A DNA stretch of 64,000 nt from Paraburkholderia azotifigens (GTDB lineage: Bacteria > Pseudomonadota > Gammaproteobacteria > Burkholderiales > Burkholderiaceae). This document shows, piece after piece, positions 27,081 to 36,491 of the stretch; positions within the stretch are counted from its first letter, which is position 1, and each line of letters starts with the position of its first letter. The notes under the pieces were generated by a model that made no database searches, was not told the origin of the DNA, and saw nothing but the letters and a program-made list of their open reading frames with translations. The stretch covers positions 186,001 through 250,000 of the forward strand of contig NZ_VOQS01000005.1 in NCBI RefSeq assembly GCF_007995085.1, given 5' to 3'. Made by a program: the position numbers and the translations under genes.

Positions 27081-28703
27081 ATGAGCATCGATAAATCGCC
27101 TGAAGCAGTCGCCCACGCCGGCCTCCGGCTCGAAGAGTTGACGCGGCGCGGCGCCTCGCGGCGCGACGTGCTGCGCGCGATGGCCGCGGGCGGACTGATG
27201 TCGCTGACGGGCGCGGGCCTGCTGGCGACCAGCAGCGCCGCATTCGCCCAGCAGCAAGGCAAGCCGAAGCAGGGCGGCAAGATCCGCGTGGCGACGCAGT
27301 CGGCGTCCGCCGCCGATACGCTCGATCCCGCGAAGGGCGCGCTCGGCACCGACTACGTGCGCGCGAACATGTTCTACAACGGCCTGACGGAACTCGACTC
27401 CCATCTCGGCGCAAAGATGGCGCTGGCGGAATCGCTGGATACGAAGGACGCGACCGTGTGGGTCGTCAAGCTGCGCAGCGGCGTGCAGTTCCATGACGGC
27501 AAGTCGCTCACGCCGAACGACGTCATCTATTCGCTGATGCGTCACAAGGACCCCGCTGTCGGCTCGAAGGCGAAGACGCTCGCCGACCAGATCAAGGAAG
27601 CGAAAGCGACGGGCCCGAATGAAGTGACGATCACGCTGGAAGGCGCGAACGCCGACCTGCCCGTGATTCTCGCGACGTCGCACTTCCTGATCATCAAGGA
27701 CGGCACGACCGACTTCAAGACGGCCATCGGCACGGGACCGTTCAAGCTCAAGGAGTTTTCGCCGGGCGTGCGCACGGTCGGCGTGCGCAACGAGAAGTAC
27801 TGGAAGCCGGGCATGCCGCATCTCGACGAAGTGGAGCTCATCGGCATCGGCGACGAATCGGCGCGCGTGAATGCGCTGCTGTCGGGCGACGTGCAACTGA
27901 TCAATGCCGTGAGCCCGCGCTCGACGGCACGCATCAAGGGCACGCAGGGCTTCTCCGTGCTCGAGACGAAGACGGGGCAGTACACGGACCTCATCATGCG
28001 CGACGAAGGCGGGATCACGGGCACGGCCGATTTCCGCCGTGGTCTCACGCATCTGATGGATCGCGAGCAGATCCGCCGCGCCGTGTTCCTCGGCTATGGC
28101 GCGATCGGCAACGATCAGCCGATCGATCCGACCAACAAGTACTACCTGTCGGGCCTGCCGCAACGCGCGTTCGATCCGGAGAAGGCGAAGTTCTATTTCC
28201 AGAAGGCGAAGCTCGGCAGCGCGCCCGTGCAGCTGTACGCATCGCCTGCCGCCGAAGGCTCCGTCGAAATGGCGATGCTGCTGCAGCAGGTGGCGCCGCA
28301 AGCCGGCCTGAATCTGCAGGTGGTGCGCGTGCCGTCCGACGGCTACTGGTCGAATCACTGGATGAAGCATCCGCTCGGCTACGGCAACATCAATGCGCGT
28401 CCGAGCGCCGACGTGCTGTTCACGCAGTTTTTCAAGTCGGATGCGCCGTGGAACGAGGCCAACTGGAAGAACCCGAAATTCGACCAGATGCTGGTCGCCG
28501 CACGCGGCGAACCGGACGACGCGAAACGCAAGAAGATCTACGGCGACATGCAGCAGCTCGTGCATGAGGACGGCGGCATCGGCATTCCGATGTTCCAGAG
28601 TTCGCTCGACGCGCACTCGTCGAAGCTCAAAGGGCTCGGCTCGATTCCGCTGGCCGGCCTGATGGGCTTCATGTTCGCGGAGAACGTCTGGCTCGAAGCC
28701 TGA
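27081..28703 (+). CDS. ABC transporter substrate-binding protein, peptide/opine family 5
   Basis: 540 residues with a Tat-like export signal: SRRDVLRAMAAGG at about residues 26-38, a hydrophobic stretch and an AAFA cleavage site near 56. The mature part is an SBP family 5 domain (FHDGKSLTPNDVIYSL, near residue 140). Such proteins bind oligopeptides, nickel chelates or opines in the periplasm. The permease and ATPase genes follow directly, so it is the receptor of a Dpp-type system. The enzyme genes downstream point to an opine- or amino-acid-derived ligand. Confidence 0.93.
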   Translation: MSIDKSPEAVAHAGLRLEELTRRGASRRDVLRAMAAGGLMSLTGAGLLATSSAAFAQQQGKPKQGGKIRVATQSASAADTLDPAKGALGTDYVRANMFYNGLTELDSHLGAKMALAESLDTKDATVWVVKLRSGVQFHDGKSLTPNDVIYSLMRHKDPAVGSKAKTLADQIKEAKATGPNEVTITLEGANADLPVILATSHFLIIKDGTTDFKTAIGTGPFKLKEFSPGVRTVGVRNEKYWKPGMPHLDEVELIGIGDESARVNALLSGDVQLINAVSPRSTARIKGTQGFSVLETKTGQYTDLIMRDEGGITGTADFRRGLTHLMDREQIRRAVFLGYGAIGNDQPIDPTNKYYLSGLPQRAFDPEKAKFYFQKAKLGSAPVQLYASPAAEGSVEMAMLLQQVAPQAGLNLQVVRVPSDGYWSNHWMKHPLGYGNINARPSADVLFTQFFKSDAPWNEANWKNPKFDQMLVAARGEPDDAKRKKIYGDMQQLVHEDGGIGIPMFQSSLDAHSSKLKGLGSIPLAGLMGFMFAENVWLEA

Positions 28704-28770
28704 GTCCGTTTTGCCATCACGCGTGCCGACGATGTGCGGCACGCGGCTTCAAAGAAGGAGGCGATATCCG

Positions 28771-29727
28771 ATGAAAGCTCACGCGCAACGACTCATCGCC
28801 GCGCGCCTCGGACTTGCGTTGCTGACGCTGCTGCTGGTGTCGGCGATCGTGTTCGCGATCACGGGCCTGCTGCCCGGCGACGCGGCGCAACAGGCGCTCG
28901 GCCAGGCCGCGACGCCCGAACAGGTCGCGGCCCTGCGGCATCAGTTCGGTCTCGATCAGCCCGCGCTGCAGCGCTATGTGCAGTGGCTCATGCATGTCGT
29001 GAGCGGCAACTTCGGCACGTCGCTGTCGAACAACCTGCCCGTCAGCGAGCTGATCGCGACGCGGCTGCCCAACTCGCTCGTGCTCGCCGGTTTGACGGCG
29101 CTCGTCTCGGTGCCCGTCGCGCTCGTGATCGGCGTGCTGTCGGCGATGTTTCGCGGCTCGCTGCTCGACCGCGTACTCAATGTGCTGACGCTGTCGACGG
29201 TCGCCGTGCCCGAATTTCTGATCGCGACCATCGCCGTGCTTGTGTTTGCAGTAAAGCTGCGCTGGCTGCCCGCGCTGTCGTATCTGTCCGAGGTGACGTC
29301 GTTCGGCGCGCTGCTGCGCATCTACGCGATGCCCGTGATGACGCTGTGCTGCGTGATCGTCGCGCAGATGGCGCGCATGACGCGCGCGGCCGTGCTCGAC
29401 CAGCTGAACGCGTCGTATGTCGAGATGGCCCTGCTCAAGGGCGCGTCGCCGATGCGCATCGTGCTGCGTCACGTGCTGCCGAATACGATCGGCCCGATCG
29501 CCAATGCCGTCGCGCTGAGCCTGTCGTATCTGTTCGGCGGCGTGGTGATCGTCGAATCGATCTTCAACTATCCGGGGCTCGCGAGCCTGATGGTCGATGC
29601 CGTCACGAACCGCGACATGCCGCTCGTGCAAGGCTGCGTGATGGTGTTCTGCGCGGCGTATCTCGCGCTCGTGCTGATTGCCGATCTGTGTCAAATCATC
29701 TCCAACCCGAGGCTGCGTCAACGATGA
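28771..29727 (+). CDS. ABC transporter permease, DppB-like
   Basis: 318 residues, an inner-membrane subunit with an N-terminal helix (residues about 9-31), an extracytoplasmic loop and five more helices. The cytoplasmic EAA loop is visible as ALLKGASPMRIVLRHVLPN. AAGGAGG precedes ATG 28771; frames starting earlier lack support. Its stop overlaps the start of the next permease by four bases. Confidence 0.92.
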   Translation: MKAHAQRLIAARLGLALLTLLLVSAIVFAITGLLPGDAAQQALGQAATPEQVAALRHQFGLDQPALQRYVQWLMHVVSGNFGTSLSNNLPVSELIATRLPNSLVLAGLTALVSVPVALVIGVLSAMFRGSLLDRVLNVLTLSTVAVPEFLIATIAVLVFAVKLRWLPALSYLSEVTSFGALLRIYAMPVMTLCCVIVAQMARMTRAAVLDQLNASYVEMALLKGASPMRIVLRHVLPNTIGPIANAVALSLSYLFGGVVIVESIFNYPGLASLMVDAVTNRDMPLVQGCVMVFCAAYLALVLIADLCQIISNPRLRQR

Positions 29728-30683
29728 ACCGCCCCGCCACCTCTCACGCGACCACCGTTCTCTACGCGACGCCCGACGAAGACGGCAAGCCTTGTGCCGA
29801 TGCTCGCCAGGAAGACGCGCCCGTCGAAATGCAGCTCGCAAGGCGCGGCATGCTGCGCCGCCTCCTGAACCGCTTCTCGCTGCTCGGCCTGATCGGTCTG
29901 ACGATCGTCGTGTTCTGGCTCTGCGTCGCGTTCATCGGGCCGCTGGTTGCGCCGTACAACGGCGGCGCGGTGACGTCGACGGAAATCTTCGGCGTGTACA
30001 GCGCCGCGCATCCGCTCGGCACCGACTACCTGGGCCGCGACATGCTGAGCCGCGTGCTGTACGGCACGCAGTACACGGTAGGACTCGCGCTCGCATCGAC
30101 GGTGCTCGCGAGCTGCATCGGCACGTTCTTCGGTCTGCTCGCGGCTGTCTCGGGGCGCTGGGCCGATGAAATCCTGAGCCGTCTGTTCGACGCGCTGATC
30201 TCGATTCCAAGCAAGGTGCTCGCGCTCGTCGTGATCGCGGCGTTCGGCTCGTCGGTGCCGATGCTGATCATGGTCGCCGCGCTCGCGTACATTCCCGGCG
30301 CGTTCCGCATCTCGCGGTCGCTCGCGGTCAACCTGATGACGCTCGAATACGTGCAGGTCGCGAAGGCGCGCGGCGAAGGGCTGTTCTACATTGCGCGCGT
30401 CGAGGTGCTGCCGAACATGATTCATCCGATGCTCGCGGACTTCGGCTTGCGCTTCGTGTTCATCGTGCTGCTGCTTTCCGGGCTGAGCTTTCTCGGCCTC
30501 GGCGTGCAGCCGCCGAATGCGGACTGGGGCTCGCTCGTGCGCGAGAACATCGGCGGTCTCGCGGAAGGCGCGCCTGCCGTGCTGATGCCCGCAGTCGCGA
30601 TCGCAACGCTGACGGTCGGCGTGAATCTTCTGATCGACAGTTTGCGCCGTCACGGTGCGCGCGCTCACGGAGGCCGTCAATGA
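29724..30683 (+). CDS. ABC transporter permease, DppC-like
   Basis: 319 residues from ATG 29724, which overlaps the stop of the previous gene (ATGA). After a hydrophilic 45-residue tail there are about six helices, HPLGTDYLGRDMLSR, typical of DppC/OppC proteins, and the EAA loop AKARGEGLFYIARVEVLPN. It pairs with the DppB-like subunit to form the channel. Its own stop overlaps the ATPase gene start. Confidence 0.92.
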   Translation: MNRPATSHATTVLYATPDEDGKPCADARQEDAPVEMQLARRGMLRRLLNRFSLLGLIGLTIVVFWLCVAFIGPLVAPYNGGAVTSTEIFGVYSAAHPLGTDYLGRDMLSRVLYGTQYTVGLALASTVLASCIGTFFGLLAAVSGRWADEILSRLFDALISIPSKVLALVVIAAFGSSVPMLIMVAALAYIPGAFRISRSLAVNLMTLEYVQVAKARGEGLFYIARVEVLPNMIHPMLADFGLRFVFIVLLLSGLSFLGLGVQPPNADWGSLVRENIGGLAEGAPAVLMPAVAIATLTVGVNLLIDSLRRHGARAHGGRQ

Positions 30684-32509
30684 ACATGATCGAAGTGAAA
30701 GATCTGCGCGTGGTCGCGGGCACGGCGCCCGATCCCGTCGTCCACATCGTGAAGGGCGTCGACTTCACGGTGAAGAAGGGCGAAGTGCTCGCGCTGATCG
30801 GCGAGTCGGGTTCGGGCAAGACGACGATCGCGTTGTCGCTGCTCGGTCATGCGCGCGGCGGCTGCTCGATTGCGGGCGGCTCCGTGAAAATCGGCGGCGT
30901 GGATGTGCTATCGCTCGACGATAACGGACGGCGCGCGCTGCGGGCGCGCACCGTCGCGTACGTCGCGCAGAGCGCGTCGGCGGGCTTCAATCCGGCGCGC
31001 ACGATCATGGACCAGGTGACGGAGCCCGCGCTGCTGCACAAGCTGATGACGCCCGCTGCCGCGCGCAAGAAAGCCGTCGATCTGTTCCGTTCGCTAGCGC
31101 TCCCTTCACCGGAGACGATCGGTACGCGCTATCCGCATCAGGTGTCGGGCGGACAGTTGCAGCGTTTGATGGCAGCGATGGCGCTGATCACCGATCCCGC
31201 CGTCGTCGTGTTCGACGAGCCGACCACGGCCCTCGACGTGACCACGCAGATCGAAGTGCTCGCCGCGTTCAAGCGCGTGGTGCGCGAACTCGGCACGACA
31301 GCCGTGTATGTGTCGCACGATCTCGCCGTCGTCGCGCAGATGGCGGACCGCATCGTCGTGCTCAACGGCGGCCTGGTGCGCGAGAACGGCACGACGGCGC
31401 AAGTGCTCGACGCGCCCGCTGACGAATACACGCAGCAGCTTCTTGCCGCGACGCGCCGTGCGGAACCCGAGCTTGCGCCGGCGCTTGCCGAAGTGCCGCC
31501 GCCGCTGCTCGAAATCCGCAACCTGAGCGCGGGCTACGGACGTATCGATGCCAACGGCGTGCCCGCCGTCCGCGTTCTCGACGACGTGAGCCTGAAGATC
31601 GCGCGCGGCTGCACGCTCGGCGTGATCGGTGAATCGGGGTCGGGCAAGACGACGCTGGCGCGCGTGGTGGCGGGGCTGGTGGACCGTGCGCGCGGAGATG
31701 TGCTGCTCGACGGCAAGCCGTTGCCCGCGAAGCTCTCCGGGCGCACGCCCGATCAATACCGGCGCGTGCAGATCGTGTTCCAGAACGCCGACACGGCGCT
31801 CAATCCGAGCCGCACGATCGCCGATATCCTCGCGCGTCCGATGAACTTCTATCACGGCCTGCGCGGCGCGGCTGCGCAGAAACGGATGCTCGAACTGCTC
31901 GATCTGGTGAAGCTGCCTGCATCGGTGGCGAAGCGGCAGCCGGGCGGCTTGTCGGGCGGACAGAAGCAGCGCGTGAACCTGGCGCGCGCGCTCGCCGCGA
32001 ACCCTGCGCTGATTCTCTGCGACGAAGTGACGTCCGCGCTCGATACCGTGGTCGGCGCGGCGATCCTCGATCTGCTCGGCGAATTGCGGCGCGAACTCGG
32101 CGTGTCGTACATGTTCATCAGTCACGACATATCGACGGTGCGCGCGATCTGCGATGAAGTGATCGTGCTGTATGCGGGGCAATGTGTCGAAGCGGGACAG
32201 CGCGACGCACTCGCGGCGCCGCCTTACCACCCCTACACGGGCCTGCTGGTCGATTCGGTGCCCGCGCTGCGGCCGGGATGGCTCGACTCGCGGCGCGCGC
32301 TGACGAGCGGCGCATTGCCCGCGATGGGGCCGGCGGCCGATTCGAACGAACTGTGCAGCTTCCGCGCGCGCTGTCCGGCGCGGATCGACGGCAAGTGCAA
32401 CGTCACGCCGCCATCGATGAAGAAGCTGCCGTCGGGTGCGGAGATTCGTTGCCACCGCTCGGCAGAAGAATTGATTCGCATGCAGACGATTGACACGGTG
32501 GCGGCATGA
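30680..32509 (+). CDS. ABC transporter ATPase with two fused nucleotide-binding domains
   Basis: 609 residues holding two complete ATPase domains, a DppD-DppF fusion as in GsiA/YejF. Walker A (GESGSGKTT) appears at about residues 41-49 and 317-325. Signature motifs are VSGGQLQR and LSGGQKQR, each followed by Walker B (FDEPTTALD; CDEVTSALD). The C-terminal oligopeptide-transporter extension has cysteines (SFRARCPARIDGKCN). It energises uptake by the two adjacent permeases. Both ends overlap neighbouring genes. Confidence 0.93.
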   Translation: MNMIEVKDLRVVAGTAPDPVVHIVKGVDFTVKKGEVLALIGESGSGKTTIALSLLGHARGGCSIAGGSVKIGGVDVLSLDDNGRRALRARTVAYVAQSASAGFNPARTIMDQVTEPALLHKLMTPAAARKKAVDLFRSLALPSPETIGTRYPHQVSGGQLQRLMAAMALITDPAVVVFDEPTTALDVTTQIEVLAAFKRVVRELGTTAVYVSHDLAVVAQMADRIVVLNGGLVRENGTTAQVLDAPADEYTQQLLAATRRAEPELAPALAEVPPPLLEIRNLSAGYGRIDANGVPAVRVLDDVSLKIARGCTLGVIGESGSGKTTLARVVAGLVDRARGDVLLDGKPLPAKLSGRTPDQYRRVQIVFQNADTALNPSRTIADILARPMNFYHGLRGAAAQKRMLELLDLVKLPASVAKRQPGGLSGGQKQRVNLARALAANPALILCDEVTSALDTVVGAAILDLLGELRRELGVSYMFISHDISTVRAICDEVIVLYAGQCVEAGQRDALAAPPYHPYTGLLVDSVPALRPGWLDSRRALTSGALPAMGPAADSNELCSFRARCPARIDGKCNVTPPSMKKLPSGAEIRCHRSAEELIRMQTIDTVAA

Positions 32510-32826
32510 ACGCGCGCTTCGTGAGAGTGGCGGAAACGGCGCGCGAGACGTTCGACATCACCGTCGACGGCGTGGTCACGCAAGCGGCCGAAGGCGACAC
32601 GCTGATGGTCGCGCTGCTGACCACGCACGACACGCTGCGCGATTCGGAATTCGGCGACGGCCGGCGCGCGGGTTTCTGCCTGATGGGCGCATGCCAGGAC
32701 TGCTGGGTCTGGACGTCGGAAGGCGAGCGCGTGCGCGCGTGCACGACGCCTGCCGCGCCGGGCATGTCGATCGTGACGCGCATGGCGCTTGCCGGGGAGG
32801 GCGTATGGCCGTGGAACGGGACGTGA
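32506..32826 (+). CDS. (2Fe-2S)-binding small subunit of an amino-compound dehydrogenase
   Basis: 106 residues. GFCLMGACQDC gives C-x4-C-x2-C and a fourth cysteine follows in RACTTP, a ferredoxin-type 2Fe-2S site. Proteins of this size form the small subunit of HcnA, opine oxidase and D-hydroxyproline dehydrogenase complexes. ATG 32506 overlaps the ATPase stop, and the next subunit starts inside this gene. It should pass electrons between the two flavoproteins encoded downstream. Confidence 0.88.
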   Translation: MNARFVRVAETARETFDITVDGVVTQAAEGDTLMVALLTTHDTLRDSEFGDGRRAGFCLMGACQDCWVWTSEGERVRACTTPAAPGMSIVTRMALAGEGVWPWNGT

Positions 32827-34259
32827 AGCAGCGGGACGTGAAGCACTTGAAAGTGATCGTGATCGGCGCGGGGCCGGCCGGCGTGCGCGCGGCGCAGGCG
32901 CTCGTCGAAGCGGGATTGCGTCCGATCGTCATCGACGAAGGACGGCGTGACGGCGGCCAGATCTATCGACGCCAGCCGCAAGGCTTTTCGCGTTCGTATG
33001 ACACGCTGTATGGGACGGAGGCGGCGCGCGCCGAGTCGCTGCATCGCGACTTCGATGCATTGCGTGCGCAGATCGACTATCGGCCTGAAACGCTGGTCTG
33101 GAACATTGCGCCGAAAGCGGTGCATGTCGTCAGCGGCACACGCTATGACGAACTGGTGTTCGATGCGCTGATCGTCTGCAGCGGCGCGACCGATCGCTTG
33201 ATGCCCATTCCGGGCTGGCATCATGCGGGCACCTTCAGCCTTGGCGGCGCACAGGTCGCGTTGAAATCGCAGGGCTGCGCGGTCGGCGCGCGCACTGTGA
33301 TGATGGGCACTGGACCGCTACTGTATCTGGTGGCCGCGCAATACGTGAAGGCGGGCGCGACCGTGAGTGCGGTGCTCGATACGTCGACGCTCGCGCAGCG
33401 ACTGCGTGCGTTGCCTCAGTTGCTTGCCATACCGCGAACGCTCCGCAACGGTATCGCGCTGTTGAACGTGCTGCGGCGCGCGCGCGTGCCCATTCATCGC
33501 GGCGTGACGCCGCTTGCCATCGAAGGTTCTTCGGAACATGGCGTGACGGGCGTTTGCGTGCAGCTCGCGAACGGCGCGACGCTCGATGTGAATTGCGATG
33601 CCGTCGCGCTCGGCTATCACTTGCGTCCGGAAACACAGTTGGCCGATCTGGCGGGCTGCGAATTCCGTTTCGACGGCGCGACGCAAATGTGGCTGCCGCA
33701 CATCGACGCGGACGGCCGCAGCAGTGTCGCGGGCGTCTATCTGGCGGGCGACGGTGCGCGCGTGCGCGGCGCCGATGCAGCGGAGCGCGCGGGGCGGCTT
33801 GCGGCGTTGGCCGCGTTGCATGATGCAGGTCTCGACCGTGAAGGCGCCGTGGCGTTGCGCGCCGAACTCGCGCGTTACACGCGCTTTGCCGCGGGTTTGC
33901 GTACGGCGTTTCCGTGGCCTGCGCGCTTCGCGGCCGCGTTGCCCGACGAGACCATCGTGTGCCGCTGCGAGGCCATTACGGCGGGCGAATTGCGGCACGT
34001 GGTGCGCGATATGGGCGCGACGGAAGCGAACCGCGCGAAGGCGTTTTCGCGTGTCGGCATGGGGCGTTGTCAGGGGCGTTTCTGCGCGCATGCGGGCGCC
34101 GAAGTGATCGCCGCGGAGGCGCGCGTGCCGCTGGAGGCTGTCGGACGGCTGCGTGGCCAGGCGCCCGTCAAACCGCTGCCGATGGCTATCGCGCCTGTTC
34201 ACGCGCCTTCCCGCGTTTGCGAAGCGGCGGATAGTTGCGCACAGGAGTACAGCGAATGA
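32805..34259 (+). CDS. FAD/NAD(P)-binding subunit with BFD-like 2Fe-2S domain
   Basis: 484 residues. VIVIGAGPAGVRAAQ near residue 16 is the FAD motif, TVMMGTGPLLYL a second dinucleotide site, and the C-terminus has CRCEAITAGEL...GRCQGRFC, a BFD-like cysteine cluster. This domain order matches HcnB, OoxA-type opine oxidase and the alpha subunit of D-hydroxyproline dehydrogenase. GGGGAGG lies five bases before ATG 32805, inside the 2Fe-2S gene (22-bp overlap). The following gene supplies the substrate-oxidising flavoprotein. Confidence 0.9.
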   Translation: MAVERDVKQRDVKHLKVIVIGAGPAGVRAAQALVEAGLRPIVIDEGRRDGGQIYRRQPQGFSRSYDTLYGTEAARAESLHRDFDALRAQIDYRPETLVWNIAPKAVHVVSGTRYDELVFDALIVCSGATDRLMPIPGWHHAGTFSLGGAQVALKSQGCAVGARTVMMGTGPLLYLVAAQYVKAGATVSAVLDTSTLAQRLRALPQLLAIPRTLRNGIALLNVLRRARVPIHRGVTPLAIEGSSEHGVTGVCVQLANGATLDVNCDAVALGYHLRPETQLADLAGCEFRFDGATQMWLPHIDADGRSSVAGVYLAGDGARVRGADAAERAGRLAALAALHDAGLDREGAVALRAELARYTRFAAGLRTAFPWPARFAAALPDETIVCRCEAITAGELRHVVRDMGATEANRAKAFSRVGMGRCQGRFCAHAGAEVIAAEARVPLEAVGRLRGQAPVKPLPMAIAPVHAPSRVCEAADSCAQEYSE

Positions 34260-35419
34260 GCGATCGTGCCGATGTGATCGTGATTGGAGGGGGAATCGTC
34301 GGGACGTCGACGGCGTTTTTTCTGCGGCGCAGAGGGCGTTCGGTGATTCTGCTGGAGCGCGGCTTGACGGGGCAGCAGGCAAGCGGCGTCAACTTCGGCG
34401 GTGTGCGTCGGCAAGGGCGGGCGCTGACGCAGCTGGCGATGGCCAATCGCGCGCTCGAAACGTGGCGGCGTTCGAAGGAACTGCTGGGCGACGATGTCGA
34501 GTTCCTCGCGTCGGGCCACACGCGTGTGTGTTATCACGCGCATGACGCGGAGTACTTTCATCGCTATGCCGCCGACGCGCGTGCTTACGGACTCGATCTC
34601 GAAGTGCTCGACGGCGCGGCGATGTTCAGGCGTTTTCCGTTTCTCGGGCGCGAGGTGCTGGCTGCATCGGTATCGCCGCTCGACGGCCATGCGAATCCGC
34701 GGCTCGCGGCGCCTGCATTCGGGCGGGCGGCTGCGCGACTGGGCGCACGCATCGTCGAGAACACGGAGATCGTGCGCGTGGAGAAAGAAGCGGCCGGCTT
34801 CCGGGTCGAGAGTGCGGCGGGCGATGTGTATCGCGCGGAACAGGTGTTGATCTGTGCGGGCGCGTGGGCGAATACGCTATCGACGCAACTCGGCGAGCCT
34901 GTGCCGCTCGTGGCGCGCGGTCCGCAAATGGCTGTCACCGAGCCGGTGCCGTATGTGTTCGGGTCGTCGATGGGCGTGTACACGTCGATCAAGGAGGAGA
35001 GCGTTTATTTCCGGCAGATTCCGCGCGGCAACATCGTGCTCGGCGGCGGCCCGCCCGGTCCCGCCGATGCCGTCACGCGACGCGCAGGTGTGCTGCCGGG
35101 CAACACGGTGCAGCAGATGGCGCAGTTCCGCAGGCTCGTTCCCGCGCTGGCGCCGTTGCACGTGATTCGCGTGTGGAGCGGCGTCGAAAGTTATCTGCCG
35201 GATTCCGAGCCGGTGATCGGTCCCAGTTCGAAATTGCCGGGGCTTTTTTATGCGTTTGGTTTCAGCGGGTCGGGGTTTCAGATCGGGCCGGGTGTCGGCG
35301 AGACGCTTGCCGAACTGATCGGCACGGGCAGCACGCCGATTCCGCTCGATACGTTTTCGATTACACGGTTTGCGCGCGCCGAGCCGGCGCAAGTGGCTAC
35401 TAGCGAGGCTTCTTTATGA
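34256..35419 (+). CDS. FAD-dependent oxidoreductase, DAO/HcnC/SoxB-like subunit
   Basis: 387 residues with VIVIGGGIVGTSTAFFL at the N-terminus, ICAGAWAN in the middle and FGFSGSGFQIGPGVGE near the end, the typical D-amino-acid-oxidase-family layout. ATG 34256 overlaps the previous stop (ATGA). As in opine oxidases, HCN synthase and D-hydroxyproline dehydrogenase it should be the catalytic subunit oxidising a C-N bond. The Dpp-type transporter genes upstream suggest the substrate is imported. Opine, N-alkyl amino acid or D-hydroxyproline are the main candidates. Confidence 0.9.
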   Translation: MSDRADVIVIGGGIVGTSTAFFLRRRGRSVILLERGLTGQQASGVNFGGVRRQGRALTQLAMANRALETWRRSKELLGDDVEFLASGHTRVCYHAHDAEYFHRYAADARAYGLDLEVLDGAAMFRRFPFLGREVLAASVSPLDGHANPRLAAPAFGRAAARLGARIVENTEIVRVEKEAAGFRVESAAGDVYRAEQVLICAGAWANTLSTQLGEPVPLVARGPQMAVTEPVPYVFGSSMGVYTSIKEESVYFRQIPRGNIVLGGGPPGPADAVTRRAGVLPGNTVQQMAQFRRLVPALAPLHVIRVWSGVESYLPDSEPVIGPSSKLPGLFYAFGFSGSGFQIGPGVGETLAELIGTGSTPIPLDTFSITRFARAEPAQVATSEASL

Positions 35420-35754
35420 GTACCGTCGATGAGTCGTCGATCACCTTGCGGGATGCCGTTGCTTTTATCGAAGCGAATTTCGATAAGACTGTGAGTCTTG
35501 CGCAGTTGGCCGAGATTTCTGCGCTCAGTGTTTCGCGGTTTGCTACTGTTTTTAGACAGCAGGTCGGGCTTTCGCCTTATAGGTATTTGTGTGGAGTGCG
35601 GGTGCGGCGCGCGCAGGCTTTGTTGCTGGCTGGTGTGCCTGGGGCTGTTGTTGCTACTGAGGTCGGGTTTTTTGATCAGAGCCATCTGGCTCGGCATTTC
35701 AAGAGGTTTTGTGGGATGACGCCGAGTGGGTTCGTGCGGAGGGCCAAATGCTGA
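35416..35754 (+). CDS. Stand-alone AraC-type DNA-binding protein
   Basis: 112 residues covering only the two HTH units of an AraC domain (VSLAQLAEISALSVSRFATVF and AVVATEVGFFDQSHLARHFKRF, ending MTPSGFVRR). There is no effector domain. ATG 35416 overlaps the previous stop, so it is the last gene of the coupled operon and may autoregulate it. Third codon positions are noticeably T-rich compared with the upstream genes. Small regulators of this kind (MarA/SoxS size) are usually controlled by their own abundance. Confidence 0.88.
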   Translation: MSTVDESSITLRDAVAFIEANFDKTVSLAQLAEISALSVSRFATVFRQQVGLSPYRYLCGVRVRRAQALLLAGVPGAVVATEVGFFDQSHLARHFKRFCGMTPSGFVRRAKC

Positions 35755-35776
35755 CGCTTTTTGGGGGTTTGGTATT

Positions 35777-36432
35777 GCGCTGGCATCCGCGTTTTCGTAT
35801 CGGTTTGTTAGCGTTGCCCCTGTGCGGGGCGGCACTTACTTTCTTTGCCGCCGCAAAGAAAGTAAGCAAAGAAAGCGGGCTAACCCCGCCAATCCTTGTG
35901 TTTGCCTGCGGGCCCCCCACGGGTCCCGCACTCCACACGGCATCACAACATTTTGCGCGCGTTGCCAGCGTGCTAACTCACGCCTCACCCACTTCACACT
36001 CCCGCGTCACAGGCCGCATTATCGGGAAGTCCACGGCCGCCCAGGCGGCAAACTGTGTGTAGGCCGTCGCGACCTAAGTGCACCACTCCGGACTGAAAAG
36101 CGGGTCGGTGTCGTAGGAGAGTCAACGCGTAAGGTGCGACAACCTACACACAGTTTGCCACCTGGGCGGCGCAGACGGATCGCTGCCGCGGGCCGCGCTA
36201 CGGGCGAATGGAGTGGGTGATGCGCCTGTTAGAGGCGTTGGCAACACACATGAAATAGCGTGTTACCGTGTGGAGTGCGGGACCCGTGGGGGGCCCGCAG
36301 GCAAACACAAGGATTGGCGGTGTGAGCGGCTTTCTTTTGCCTACTTTTCTTTGCCGCGGCAAAGAAAAGTAGGTGCTGCCCCGCACAGGGGCGACGCCTG
36401 AAGTACAGATATGAATTCGCGGATGCCAGCGC
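35777..36432. repeat. 656-bp imperfect palindromic intergenic element
   Basis: The 737 bases between the convergent AraC and LysR genes hold no supported gene but form one large inverted repeat. The outer ends GCGCTGGCATCCGCG (35777-35791) and its complement (36418-36432) match exactly. The arms run about 165 bp with high similarity. Each arm contains its own hairpin: CTTACTTTCTTTGC at 35835-35848 pairing with 35853-35866, and a perfect 34-bp palindrome at 36340-36373. A nested pair (36036-36063 and 36143-36170) matches at 27 of 28 positions. I recall similar sequences between genes in Paraburkholderia; function is unknown. Confidence 0.85.
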
Positions 36433-36491
36433 AAAAAAGGCAAAAAGCAAACCAAAACCAAAAAATGGCGACTGCGTCGCAGACAAAAAAA

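Noticed and set aside
26292..28742. 816-codon open frame on the minus strand
   Set aside because: Shadow of the FAD oxidase and substrate-binding protein genes; low-complexity arginine/histidine composition.
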